DNA from: Dirofilaria immitis
Lineage: Eukaryota; Nematoda; Chromadorea; Rhabditida; Onchocercidae
Reading direction: 5' to 3'
DNA: 64,000 bases
Assembly (NCBI GenBank): GCA_024305405.1
Contig: JAKNDB010000068.1
Span: 8,603,501-8,667,500, forward strand
Under the pieces are notes generated by a model. The model was not told the origin of the DNA, ran no database searches, and worked only from the letters and a program-made list of their open reading frames with translations. The position numbers were made by a program, and so were the translations under genes. This document shows, piece by piece, positions 51,601 through 64,000 of this stretch (position 1 is the first letter of the stretch; every line of letters starts with the position of its first letter).

Positions 51601-52640
51601 GGATGAATGAGTTCTACTATACATACTATTCTGCAAATAGTTAATATGCAAAGTAGAAGACAAGGAAGCATTCTGAACAGATAAGGTAATGAATGCAATG
51701 AAGATGTGGACCATGAATTTGAGAAACATTTTAGCGTTTTTATGCTTGATAGAAAATGCAAGAATAATTTTAGAAGTAATTAGAAATATGGTAATAACTA
51801 TATTTGTCTCTCATATAAAAGTTGGTGAATTATTCTAGATTTTTGCTTAAAGAGGAGAGGAAAGAGGAGAAAAAGGATCAGAAAAATAAATTTTAAGCCT
51901 TTAACTTATCTGGAGCCTACAACTGACTTTATTGACTATTCTTGTTTTTCATTTTAACAACTCACAACAGTATTTATTTGATTGCTTATTTCACGAGATC
52001 AACAGTTCCTATCTTTCCACTTTATTTTATCTATTATTTACGTGAATTTTTACTACATTTTTGCATTTCAAACATATTTTACATCGAATTCACTTTATGT
52101 AGACAACAAAGAAACATGCATTCACAAAATATGGAACGACTCCAAGTTCTATCAGATAAATAAAAAAATAATAAACGAGGAATATGTCGTAAATATTTAA
52201 AAGATGTAAATATCACCTGCATATAGAAAACAAAATACAACAAAACTGGATAAAGGCTACCACTGACGACACATCATGTAACGATTTGCTCATCAACATG
52301 GCATGAAAGGAAAGATACAGATTCTTTGAAATTTCAGTTTTGCTGTTAGATATGAAATCTAATACTATTTCGGGGAAAAATAGGACACACTTCTGTTGTA
52401 CTGAAATGGATCTTAATTTTCAATCTAAACTTTAAATCAAAATAATCTAAAAACAGAATTTTGACTATTCGAAACAGAAACAATCCTCAGATAAATAAAC
52501 GCCTTTAGTTAGCAGGAAAGGAGCAATAAATTAAAAATTTCTAAAGTTAGATTTCATATAGCGTAATTAAGGACAGTCGAAGAAATGTTTTAGAATCAGA
52601 TCGGATTCGCTAAAATTAACTTCTACTCGGGCTTCAAAAT
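48672..52640. other. Gene-poor region between synaptotagmin and ryanodine receptor
   Basis: About 4 kb. It may contain the 5' exon and promoter of the synaptotagmin on its left and the 3' untranslated region of the ryanodine receptor on its right. Frames at 49898-50164, 51525-51761 and 51942-52200 lack motifs. No RNA gene was recognised. Confidence 0.5.
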
Positions 52641-55600
52641 TTAGGCATTAGGATTGTAAAGCTGATCTTCGTACTGTTTCATGAAACATTCACCAACCGG
52701 AAAGAATTCCCAATCACGATTATCGTATTTCTCTCGCACGTATGTTTCCTGCCCAGTATATTCCGTTTCATCTTTGTTCACCAAATGTTGGAGAAAAAAT
52801 CTAAAAATTCGACAGTTAATATCCGTAATAGCACTGATATTATTTAATTTACTAAATCAATTCTTTCCGTGCTCCTACATCAGCATGCGCTGGAAATTTG
52901 CTCGTACATTTTTAGGAAGAAACATTATTTCTTCCTTTCATTCTATTAGCTAATTCTGAGGAAAAACCTACAGATAATTAGCAAAATTATGCTCCTTAGA
53001 AGTATGTATCTCAAAACCACGCGGCAATCGATCAAATGTTTCTTTGCCAATATCACAAATAAAACAGGACGATGCCAATTTCTCAGTTGCCGATTCCTGC
53101 TGATCTCGCAATTCACCGAATGCATCGATAATTAAACCTGAAGTATTACGTAAGTTTTAATACAAATTTCTTAACTTCAAATACTTTTAGCTTTGATATG
53201 TCAATTTTTTAATAAAACTCCTTCTTAGACAAAGAGACTATATCAACCTTGCATAATGGCAAGCAAAATAATGATAACGAAGAAGAAGAACGAAATATCG
53301 TAAAGCATTCGCCAGTATTCCAAATCATCACCATAAGGAGATTCCAACTCATCACCGATACCACCACCTGCACGTACTCCAGCATAGAAATGATAAATGA
53401 AACACTGAAATAATTAATTAATCGATTCCAAAGATAATAACTTTTTAAGATTCAATCACTTTTAAAGTTTTTAACATTTTAAACTGCCCGCTTACGACAT
53501 CCAGTTTTTGTCATCGTCTGTTCTTAAACTTTATGGATCTTTTAGTCTTCTCAAATATTTACGCATAAATTAGTGCCTCTGACAATAATTCCTCATCCTT
53601 GAGGATTATTCGTTGAAATTTCATACAAATATCAGTTTCATATGAGAAATGTCAATGACAGCAAATAAAATAACTAATTATCTAACCGTCAACATATTGT
53701 GGCATTTCCGGTCCAGTTCTTCTCCTTCACTCTCCTGAACGTAAAACTTGCGAAAGAAGTTAAATGCCAGCACGGTATATAAATAGACAACTACTAACGT
53801 CATCATAATCGTTAAGATTAACTGAAATAAACTGACAATTAATCATTTAATCTTATCTCCTAATCTCAACCTGGTTACATATCCAAAGGATGACGATATT
53901 CGGACCTATTTTTTAGTGGAATAAAATTTGTCAATAATATTAATCTGTAAGAATTTATTAGAAACAAAAGAAGTTGAAAGTTAAACTTTCAAAAATTAGG
54001 CAAATGCCTCTAAAATATATATTTCAGATAAGAACAGAAAATTTCAAGCTTTGCTATCTTTCCAAATCCTTCGATGACATTTTTCTCTGCCATATTCTGT
54101 TTTCTTTATTCATAATCAATGAATTTCAATTTGAATATTTTCAGTAAATAATATTGCTGAATAAAAGCAATCACCTGCTGCAAATTATGAGTAACAGATT
54201 GCAAAATAGCTTTCAACATGGGGAAAGATAGTACCACATCTATGAGATGAAAGGCATAGAAGAAAGGGAAACGAAGACACCAAGAGCTGAGCAGAGTAAG
54301 TAATGGACACGATACAGAAACTGTCCATTTGTCAAAATAACTCCAAGCCATAGCCAACATGCATATCTGGAAAAAAAAGTTATAGTATTTTTGATTCTTC
54401 ATTTCTCTAAAATGCGTCGCTTCAATAACTCTAATACGAGAAAAATGAATTTTGAAATGGAAATAAAAAAGAGTCTGAAAGCCAATTCCATTTTATAATT
54501 TATGCAATTTCTAACATGAATTTATGCAATTCATACATTCAGTTCTAATTATTACAATTTGAAAAATCTACGTAATCAAAATCCATCTATTACTACCTGT
54601 AATCAAAGGCAGTGTCGGTTGCTGATTTATTTTCACCTAAGACTGTGATTAATGTTTCTTCATCAATTTGGTCACGGAACTTTTGTCTCGTCTTCCGGCG
54701 AATAAATTTATCCCAATATTTCGTAGGAAATGATTTCGAACTGATGACAATACGATCGATATACCTGTACAAAAATATTTCAACCTAGATTGCAATCCTT
54801 ATATGATGTACATTACATAATTTAGGAAAAGTAGGTAAAACCATTTTACCAAAAAATAGTGTTCGTCAAACTTCTTTCCTCATCATCATCCTCTGTAAGC
54901 CAACAACCATCAAACATTAAACGACGTGCGACTTCCTTTTCACGCTTAAAGGTTATTAGCGGTATCTGAAAATCCGAATTTTAACAAGAAAATCTGAAAC
55001 TTGAAATTTAACAAAAATCATGATATTGATTATGGATACAATTGGCAAAATGTTTTATACAATGAATTCAGAAACTAAAACATCAGAAACAGTAATTCAC
55101 GGTTGGAATTTTTTGAGAAGTTGGACTTAACCTGCTTAAGTTAATGGTCAGAAAATTATGAAAGTTTAATATTCGAGTGGATGCATGATACCCCTTTGAA
55201 ATTATTCGCGTTAAATAATTAATGATAACCTTTAATTGATAAAACGACACCAATAGAGCAAATGATGCAACAGCATGCAAAACGCTAATCCAGTAGAGTA
55301 GCTGAAGAAGGATTTTAATTTTATAATAATTCAAAAAATTTAAAACAAGTTTGATATCAGCGATTTGAATGAATACAGAAAATTTCAAAGATATTAAATT
55401 ATTCCTCTCAATTGCTGGAAAAACTGAAATATTTTATATTTTGCATGAATCATTACCTTACATAAACAAATATTACGATGCCTAAATGTAAGAAACTATT
55501 TATTTTAAGTCTCCTTTTATTCCTATAACATAATATTTAAAATATTGTAATCGATGCTAATTTTCTGAAATATCGAAGTTGTGTTTTATCACTTTTCTTT

Positions 55601-58600
55601 ATTCTGATAATTAAACCCTTCATATAACTAATGTGTGCTTCCACTAACAGCACAAGAGAAGGATCACCGATACCAATTAACAACTTCTCGCGTTATATAT
55701 ACGAAACTAAGGATGTCATGTTATAGGTTATGGTTACACGGTCAGCAAATCAGCAGACTTTTTCTATCCACTGTTAATCATTCGGCTAACCATGTCCATG
55801 TCCGAATCGAGTTATTATAAAAAGATCATTACGAGTTGAAAGTGTTTCGCTACTTTCAGCTACGTCGAGCAGTTTCTACAAAGATATTTTGATTTTTTTC
55901 TTTAATTGTATTATCTTACTATACTCATCGAATTGCTTATATTATCTGGATGAATCCCAATAAAATCTTTATTCCTTGAAATAATCAACAGCTAGCCTGA
56001 CGATTCCTCATCGTTACAAATAGCGACAACTTATATCAACGATTCAATTTAATCAAGGAGAAACTTCTCTGTCATCAAATTCAAATAATCAAAAAGGAGA
56101 ATTCTTTAGTCTTCCACTAAATACAATCCTTACAAATCTGATCAAATCGAATCAACAAATTTTCGCAACACCAATTGTTGATCAGAAGAATCACTAGTTT
56201 GAAATCTTTAAATGGTTTGGTAATTTCAATAAGGATAGAAACTGACAATATGCCGAATAAACTTTTATCAGCGTGCTATACTTAACATCAAACATACCTG
56301 TGCTAGCATCCATCCAGTTACCTCATACGATATATACGGTAGCACTACTCCACTGATATAAACTGATTCCGTACCTTCATCTGCATAATATATATGTTAT
56401 GTTTAATAATTCGATCTGTTATTCACTTATTCTTGATGTTTACAGATATTCTCATATATAAATGATCATCTCACCTCCTAATGCTATATCTTCCATAATC
56501 CGTATTCGATGGAAGAGTAAAATAACATTGATGAAGAAAGCTAAATATAGCGTAGTTTTCTCGATTGCTTTGAAATTACGAGCCAGCATGTTCTAAAAAT
56601 TTGAAAAGAAAAGATGAAAGATCAGATTTAAATGGCAAAATCCTTTTGTGGATAATTCAGAACAAAATATATCTGCGATATGCTTGTCCTGGAATAATTT
56701 CAGAGAACTATAGTAATCTGATTAATTCATCTCATCAATATCGTTACTAAGACATATATCAAAATTCAAAAATAGAAAATAATGAAATAAACATACAAGT
56801 AGTGACCCTCGACTACGTGGTGGAATTTGTTCAGCAATTTTTGGCTCATAATAATCGCTAACACCGTATTCAGATACTGCTGGTGAAACTGCTTGATTGT
56901 AATAAGCATTATCGCTAACACTCTGAGTTTCGTACAAACTAGAAAGAAATGAAATATATCTTTTAAGTTCAAATTAATAATTATGACAGTTATGAACCTG
57001 CCAAATGTTAGGCAAAAATGAGAGGAAATAAAAAACCTTGGACACTGTTGTGTAGCCACAGACGGTTTCAATACGGTTTCTGACTGTTGAATTGGTGACG
57101 ATGCATTTGTGACTGAACTTTGTTTATAAAATAATGTAAGACACGAAAAATATCAGTCTTCATCATATGAAAAAGCTGCGCGTGCGCTTTTTCAAACAAG
57201 TTCTTAAAAGCCGTCAGAAGTATTTCATCTTTTATTTCATCAAATTACCTATCAGAGTATATGAAAAAGCCATTATGTTTTCCGATTTTATAATTGCCGT
57301 TGTCTATTCAACTTTTATTCAGTCACACAAAAATCAAAATCAACCGAAATCTTCAAAGAGTGATTTTTAATATAAAGCTCATAGATCGATTGTAAGGGAT
57401 GCAAGGGATGGATACATGTGCTCCACATTTCTTGTTTAGCAGAAGTTGCCGCTCTACGGTAAGTCCCACGACAAAACTATGGCTATTTAAGCAAACCTTC
57501 AGACTTAAATTGTCCCGGAAGTATTGTTGATACTTGGACATGAGTGGGTGGTAGATGTACTCCAAATACATCATAATTACAGGAACGATGAGACTGCTGA
57601 AAGGATGGCCAAATTGGAGAGGCATACTGCATGTCGACGCTGCAAGTACATCTCAAAGTATAGCACAGAAATGGATCATTAGGCTTCAAATACTAAGATA
57701 TTCTTCTAATTTGTTTCTATAAAACGATCCAAAAGTGTCTTTATTTTAGAAGCTTCATGTTTTGTTCTTATTATTATAAATAGTAACCTTTCAGGCATCG
57801 GTAGTGCAGCCTGCTCCACTTGCAATTCGTCACTGTCTGGCATCATCAAATAATAACCAAATCGGAACAATGTACAGGTGATAAGATATATAAACATCGT
57901 TACTTTCATGGAAGCTTTTATTGACAGAGTAATAATAGCAATTATTAGTTGTGCCCATGTCATAGACCTAGGATTCCCTTATGATAGCTCGATTAATTAT
58001 TAATTTATAAACATATTTCATGACACTTGCTGATATTTCAAATCATGTAATTGGTTTTTAAGTAATGTTATGCTGATGCTATGACATATTATTTTAGATC
58101 TTTTTAAAGTCCTGTATTATCAATCAAAGTTTCGCTTTTTTGACAAAACTGATTCATCGAAAAGTGTATTTATAGAAATTACCTGAGGATGGCATTAGCT
58201 GTGTCAAATATTTTCTTTACATTTGCTGGCTTTAGAGCATTTGCCGCACTGATCCCATAACTGAATCCAGTTTTGAAGGTTGCCGAAATTTGTCTGCAAA
58301 TAAAAAAATATTTTGAAATTATAGCTGGTGATAAACTCACATGGAATGTTAGGGTGAAGAAATCTTAATTTATTAGAACCTACATTCAGCTTTCAGCCTT
58401 TACTAATTTCAAATAAGTTAAAAAGAATCGTAAAGAGATATAAGAATGAGATAAGTAATTAGAAAATAGCAACAATTGATTTATTCTAAATAAAAGTTAC
58501 AATCTGTTCACAATAATTAAATTACTTACGCGCCCGCTGAAGTTTGCTGTAAGAAATAATCACGCTGCCTTTTGGCTCGTTGAATTTTTGAATCCGCTAA

Positions 58601-61600
58601 ATCACCAGCACTGATTTCTGCTGCATATTGCATCTAAATTTTATTTCTTAGTTTTATGAGCAGAGAATTTTCAGGAAAACTTGGAAACCGAGTTGCGAAA
58701 ATCTTATAACAATAAAGAAATAAGGATTGACTTGCATAAAAAAACCTCAAAAATAGTATCTTCACAAAAATTAATAAATGCCTCCAGTTTTCCTTGATCT
58801 CCACCATCATCTTGAAGCACGTTAAAAAGGAAAGAATTCTTAGAATCTCTACAAACAATAACAAATTATTTATTGTTAAAGAAATGAGAATTTATAGAAA
58901 TGAATCTTTTAAAAATTTTAGAAATGTGGGAATCTCTTATTTCATTCTCGCTATTAACAGAAAGAAAATTCCCAAAAAACATTCTATAAAATTTGTTGTG
59001 ATTTTTTTCACGAAGATAATCGAACCCTTCAAAAATTCTAGTATTTGATTCAGAAATTAACCTGATTTGTTGTTTGCTCCATTGTTCCAACCATGATTCT
59101 TGAATCTCAAAATAGATTTTCTCTACTTTCTTACTGGAACCCATTATCTCGATTCGACCCAAATATGGATCGAAATATTCTAACAAACTGCTGGCTTGTT
59201 TAACTATTTTTTCCAGGCGTGGATCACTCGTTATGTGTTCCTTGAGATTTGTAAGCAGTACAGCCACGTTGAAACCTAATTGTTTTGTGCAGTAATTAAA
59301 TTCTGTTTTTAATATTTAGGTTATTTCTCATTTTTAAATATTAACATTATCGAACTTTTGAAACTAATCCCTCATCTGATCCTCTGAATATATCAAGTAT
59401 GCTCGGAACTGCAGGATTCAAAAAAGTGCTAAAGAAAATCAAAAACAAAGTCCAAAATCCTTCTTTACAATTCGAAGAGCAATTTTTAATGCACTTGGAT
59501 CCAAATCAATAATCTTATTCGCTCGAAAAACGACTGTTTGTTACTAACCAATGTCACGGGCAGGATTGTGAAAACGTTCTGTGAATTCCATGTAATCTAC
59601 TTTACCGTCATTATTCACATCTGTACACATCATCAGATACGTTATTTCTTCACTGAAATAAAATATTTGAGTGATTTGATAATTAGCTAAGATGAAGAAT
59701 ATTAGCTACGCAAAGAAGCGAAAAATACCATAACAAATTATTTGATCATTAAACCAATGCGTTAAAAGAACTAAAGTTCTGAAATCAGAAATTATTTTCC
59801 AATGGAAAAAGTTAAAAGTCCCAAATAGCGTTAGCGGTATCCCTCAGTCCGTTATTGAATCCGGTTTTATCTTTTGATTCTATAGCATAACAGTTTTTGA
59901 ATTTGAAAGATAAATCATTTCAAAAACTAAGGAATCAAAATGGCTTTAATATCAACCATCCGATTTTAAGCGAAACATTTATGCTTTCATCAATATTTCG
60001 AACTTACACAGAGTACATTTTCTGACTTTCCATAGCGCGTTGGAATTCTTTGGGCGAAATCCAACCATCACGGTTAGTATCGAAATCTTGGAACGCCTGT
60101 GATGTTGTCAAATCTTTTAACTTCAAGAACATATCCGAAAACTTCAATATCATTTCCACATTTTGTTCACTTTCAACTAATGCATCAACCATCTGTTTAC
60201 CAATAGATCCATTAAGTACATTCCCTACAAATTTCAAAATTAATGCGATTCGGAAAATTTTTAAAACTCAATAATTCCGTCTGCTTCTTTTCACAAATTT
60301 TTCCGTTCAATTTCTAGAAAAATTTCAAAACAATTTTGCATTTTCAATCTTTCACAGCAAATAAACAAAATTCTAATAGGCACGTTTTTATTGGCATCCT
60401 ATCAAATTTTTTACAAAACGGGAAAAAATAAACCTTCAAGCATGGACAACATCAATACGATCATGTCTTTCTGTAGATTTAAGAACTCTCTTAACAGTTC
60501 CAACTGCGTGCTATTTTTATACAATTTTTCCATCATATGTGCAAACAAGAAAAGAAGCCGTTAATGGCATCCCATAAACGAGAGTTCGCAAGTGTCATCT
60601 GATTTCCAGTACAGGGACCCTAAATTTCATTTATGATCTCCCACTTCTTTCAGCATTCTTCTTAATCAAGTGATGTATATTATTTCTCATAAAATCTATA
60701 AATCTCTATATTTGTTTTTAGTAATTTATGAATTTTTAGTATGTCCATTTGATGTGAAGTTTTTCTTTGAATCCTTTCACAAAAGCAAAAAATGGAAGAA
60801 AAAGAAATATGAAATACCTGTATACTTTCAGTAAGTGTGTTAAATACTTGGCTGCATACATGAATAGCCCTCAGGAAATATTCTTTACCACTCTCATCAA
60901 TTACATCCTTGCTTGAATAGTGCCAATAGAAATCCATCACCGATTCTTGCAATCTTAGCAAATAATCAACAGTGCAGTTGATCAGATTTACGCTTGTTGT
61001 GTGTCCAGGTTGAGTTCGAAGATAATTTTGGAATTCTAAAAAAATTATTTTCGAAAAATTTAACTGAACTGTGTAAAACCTGTTTACAGCTCAAGAACAC
61101 TAGTAGTCCATGAGTAACAATTTGAAGACATGAGGATATACAGAGATATATAGACCGTTATAAACTGATCTTGATAATATCTTCAAAGTTCATTCTTTCA
61201 TTAACCCGGATTATATAATTAAAATTAATGATTATAACAGTATGAAATGATCATTTCAAAATATTACCTAAATTATGTCCTTCGCAAGTTAGTTGTAAGA
61301 ATCGGAAAAGGCTACACGTAAATTCAGAATCGTTTAGATTTTGATTAGCAGCAGAGGCTAATTCAGCCCCCATACCAAGACCTTCAGCCTACAATTAAAG
61401 TTTTTGAAAATAGGATCAAAAGTTTTAAAAACTGGAATTTACAGAGTAAAGAAGAGTAAACCTTAATTTGTCGTTCGTACATTTCAAGATTCAGCACACT
61501 GCATTTATTCATCAAACCTGCTAATGAAGTAAAAAAGCGGACATCCTTCTTCAGTTGTAAGTAATCAATCAGCATCTGCAATGATCGTAAAGAAACTATT

Positions 61601-63389
61601 GCTAAACAATGAAAATAGGAAGAATTTCTGTCGAAAAGGCAAGGGAACATAGTATTTTGAAGACAATTCTTTATTATTGTTATATTTCGCTCAACTTTTA
61701 GTTCAATTGATGATTATTTTCTTATCAATTCATACGCTTAGTTCCAATATAATTTCAGGATAGATTATTAATTTGTTGCAATCGATTAAAAATAAATATT
61801 TGAATTGGATGAATATTTGCTTGGTGCCTTATCTGTTTAGAAGATTCTAATTACGCTCGATATTTCTGTTAAAAGTATTTTACTCATTAATTGCAGGAAA
61901 GACATAGTTACAAAATACATAACATTTATAATAATTAGTTAGATTCCTTAATTTACACCATTGAGTTATCGAATCAATAAGAAACATTGGTAGCGGAACC
62001 TCCTGGATTTTATTATTTCCGCCATTCAGAAGATGAATGCCCAGCTGTAGAGCTTCTGCTACCATATCGCTTGGTTCACCGTTACTAGCAGACAAGTACA
62101 TAAGGCACATTATTGCTGCACCACGATCTGCAAGAACTGCTTGTTCTGCTCGAAGTGCTTGCGATATCTCTTCTTTTGCTGAAAGATAAAAATTCATTTA
62201 TAATATGAAATATGCAACAAACCTTAACTTCCACATAAATATTCAACTTTATCAAATTCTGGCAGTCTTATCCAAATTATCGAATTCTTTGCGGTCAGCA
62301 TTCCTAAATTGTGATGAAAAGTGATCAACTTTCGCCAAAAACTAACAGCTTGGTCAAGCTCTCCCTCATTTTCGCCACCTTCATCTTCATCTTCGATGTG
62401 TACCGATTTTGACATCACTTGAGCGAAATTTACAAAAAGTGAATCATTGGCGATGGAGATTGCTTGACTTTGCTCACTTGTTGCTGCACGTTGAAAACAT
62501 TGAATTAGTTGTTTCAATGGGTCTGGAGGAGCTTGAAACCTAGAACTGGGCTTAATTTAAAAATTACGTTAGTAGTTCGTGTGAAATTAAAAAATAATCA
62601 TTCTTTTTGGCCATAAAATAGCTTCTTTGTTTGGACTCATACTTCTAAAAAATATATTATGAAATCTCGAAAGTTAATTCTAGGATTTCTTCATTATTGG
62701 GAACGTCATAAGATAAAACAGTGAAAAACGAAAGAACTAATCTGTTGGCACATTATCAAATAACGAACTTTTCGTCTTTTTCGCCACTTGACACTTCTTC
62801 ATCTCCAGATTTGTTGTGTACTTGTTCTTGTGTTTCATCAGCTAACTGCAATGAGTTTAATTCTCTAAGATAAAGGTAATTTATTAAATTCAATTCTACA
62901 TTTACTCCGTCGTTTGCCTAAAAATGTAGACTTATCAATGTTAGGAATAGTAATAATAAAATTGAATTACGGTGAGAAAGTGAGAAATAGGTCATAGAAA
63001 TTTAAAAACCGAAACGATATCGGTATACAAATTTCTGTGATATCAGAAATCATTGCCAACAATACAGATTAGATGATATCAACAACTTAATACAAATAAA
63101 GGGCAACATTTGTCAAATGATATTTGAAACTTTTCAGAATATTGATGTTAGAACATAATCAACATGTGGTAGTACGAAATTGGAAGATGCTCTAACAGTT
63201 CTTGGATGTCTATATCCAACTGGATCCAATCCCTCATTTATTCTAATGTGCAATGATTTCTGATATCACAGAAATTAAAATAACTAAGATATTAACTGTA
63301 AGCTCTTTAATCAATGCATCTTGTCCAATATCCTCATCTTCCAGCCAAAGCTTGTTGAAAGCAGGCAAAAGAAATTGATGGCTCGATGT
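52641..63389 (-). CDS. unc-68: Ryanodine receptor, C-terminal part (5' end beyond window)
   Basis: Intracellular Ca2+-release channel of the sarco/endoplasmic reticulum. More than 20 exons are readable, from 63302-63389 to the stop at 52641. In order: central helical region ([10 protein letters not shown] near 62500, [16 protein letters not shown] near 62050, [10 protein letters not shown] near 60900); two EF-hands (about 60068-60103 and 59587-59622); [10 protein letters not shown] near 59140; first membrane segments near 57900; [10 protein letters not shown] near 54950; pore exon about 53250-53405 with [10 protein letters not shown]; then [12 protein letters not shown] with [10 protein letters not shown]; and the end [14 protein letters not shown]. 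One base is missing at A4 60550-60553, inside the exon with G-P-C-T-G-N-Q. The divergent region at 56800-57690 is least certain. The transcript must continue past 64000. Confidence 0.95.
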
Positions 63390-64000
63390 CTGAAAAATTG
63401 TAAATTTTTATACGTGGACATAAATTCCAAATACTGCGAAATTTTTTGAATTTTCAAATAATTCAAATAAAATAAAGAAATATGTAACGCTCTCGTGAGA
63501 ACACAGAAAGTTTGATTTCGTTTAAAACTAGCACTATGTTCGAGTTGAGTGGAATATATGTCTTCTTCAACATAGCTTAGTTTCTTCATTCAATTTTCGG
63601 ATGAAAATTTTATGTCAACAAAGAATTCTAAATCTTCCTGTGATATAAATAAAAAGAAAATTTTCAACAGAGAAATTCGATGAAAAAAACAGAAATGTTA
63701 GAAATTGCATGTTTACGAACACTGCAAATCGATTTTTAGTTCATGCACTTTTTGGAATTAGATGCAATGATGGAAATAATCTACCAATAACATAAAAAAA
63801 CATGATCTACTTGTTTCAAACAAATCATTTTGAAAAATTGTTATTGTTTTTATAAAACTTATCGAAATAATTCTGGCAAGTTTGAGGTTGGGGTTCCGAA
63901 TCGAGCAAAGATGTGAGAAATAAATGCAGATGAGAAATAAATATAAATAAACAAAAAGTAAGCAAAATTAATAGTGTAGACAAACTGAATAACAATTAAT
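63390..64000. other. Right edge, probably intron of the ryanodine receptor gene
   Basis: No ryanodine receptor exon was recognised here. A frame at 63311-63589 (minus) extends upstream of the last recognised exon without an acceptor and is probably intron. The upstream part of the receptor lies beyond the window. Confidence 0.5.

Noticed and set aside
1518..61000. Programmed frameshifting or RNA editing as the cause of the repeated frame changes
   Set aside because: The changes occur in many unrelated genes, mostly as missing bases at different short runs and without a shared slippery motif. Sequencing error is simpler.
1..64000. Bacterial (for example endosymbiont) insertion or mobile element
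   Set aside because: I saw no long uninterrupted bacterial-style frames, transposase motifs, long terminal repeats or change in base composition.

Overview
The window reads as a nematode chromosome segment. It is strongly AT-rich, its genes are split by many short introns with T-rich acceptors ending in ttttcag, and two adjacent genes carry the nematode CX cysteine module. I infer a parasitic, possibly spirurid/filarial, nematode from base composition and gene style only; no sequence search was run. I saw no bacterial operon, viral, CRISPR, rRNA or recognisable tRNA element.

Layout, left to right. 1518-2916 (-): a predicted nuclear protein with a histone-fold-like segment and a long polar tail. 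4328-7175 (-): an unrecognised type I membrane protein with a poly-threonine stretch. 9670-11622 (+): the GTPase DRG1 from the Walker A motif onward, with its N-terminal exons not found. 12177-15586 (-): a PX-domain pseudokinase of the PXK type. 17138-28449 (+): a long coiled-coil/Ser-rich/helical protein, tentatively like little elongation complex subunit ICE1. 29793-32318 (+): golgin-45 (BLZF1). 33083-33295 (+): a possible small gene. 33343-33785 (+): splicing factor SF3B5. 36901-38007 and 40269-42712 (-): two tandem secreted CX-module proteins. 46613-48671 (-): a synaptotagmin. 52641-63389 (-): the 3' part of the ryanodine receptor (unc-68 type), continuing 5' beyond the window. Gene-poor AT-rich gaps of roughly 2 to 4 kb separate several of these.

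The genes are functionally mixed: translation-linked GTPase, Golgi tether, spliceosome, endosomal PX pseudokinase, calcium sensor for exocytosis, and calcium-release channel. I see no evidence that they form one pathway. The synaptotagmin and ryanodine receptor lie next to each other and are both Ca2+-dependent neuromuscular proteins, but nothing in the sequence shows they are linked.

The most important technical observation is that at least nine genes contain single-base frameshifts at short runs of one base, while motifs and splice sites on either side are intact. This looks like homopolymer-length error in the assembly rather than decay. It makes conserved genes look broken and limits any ORF-based reading of this window. 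The most biologically interesting feature is the pair of CX-module genes, which combine signal peptide, low-complexity region, Gly/Ala-rich hydrophobic segment and cysteine module in a prion/Shadoo-like order.
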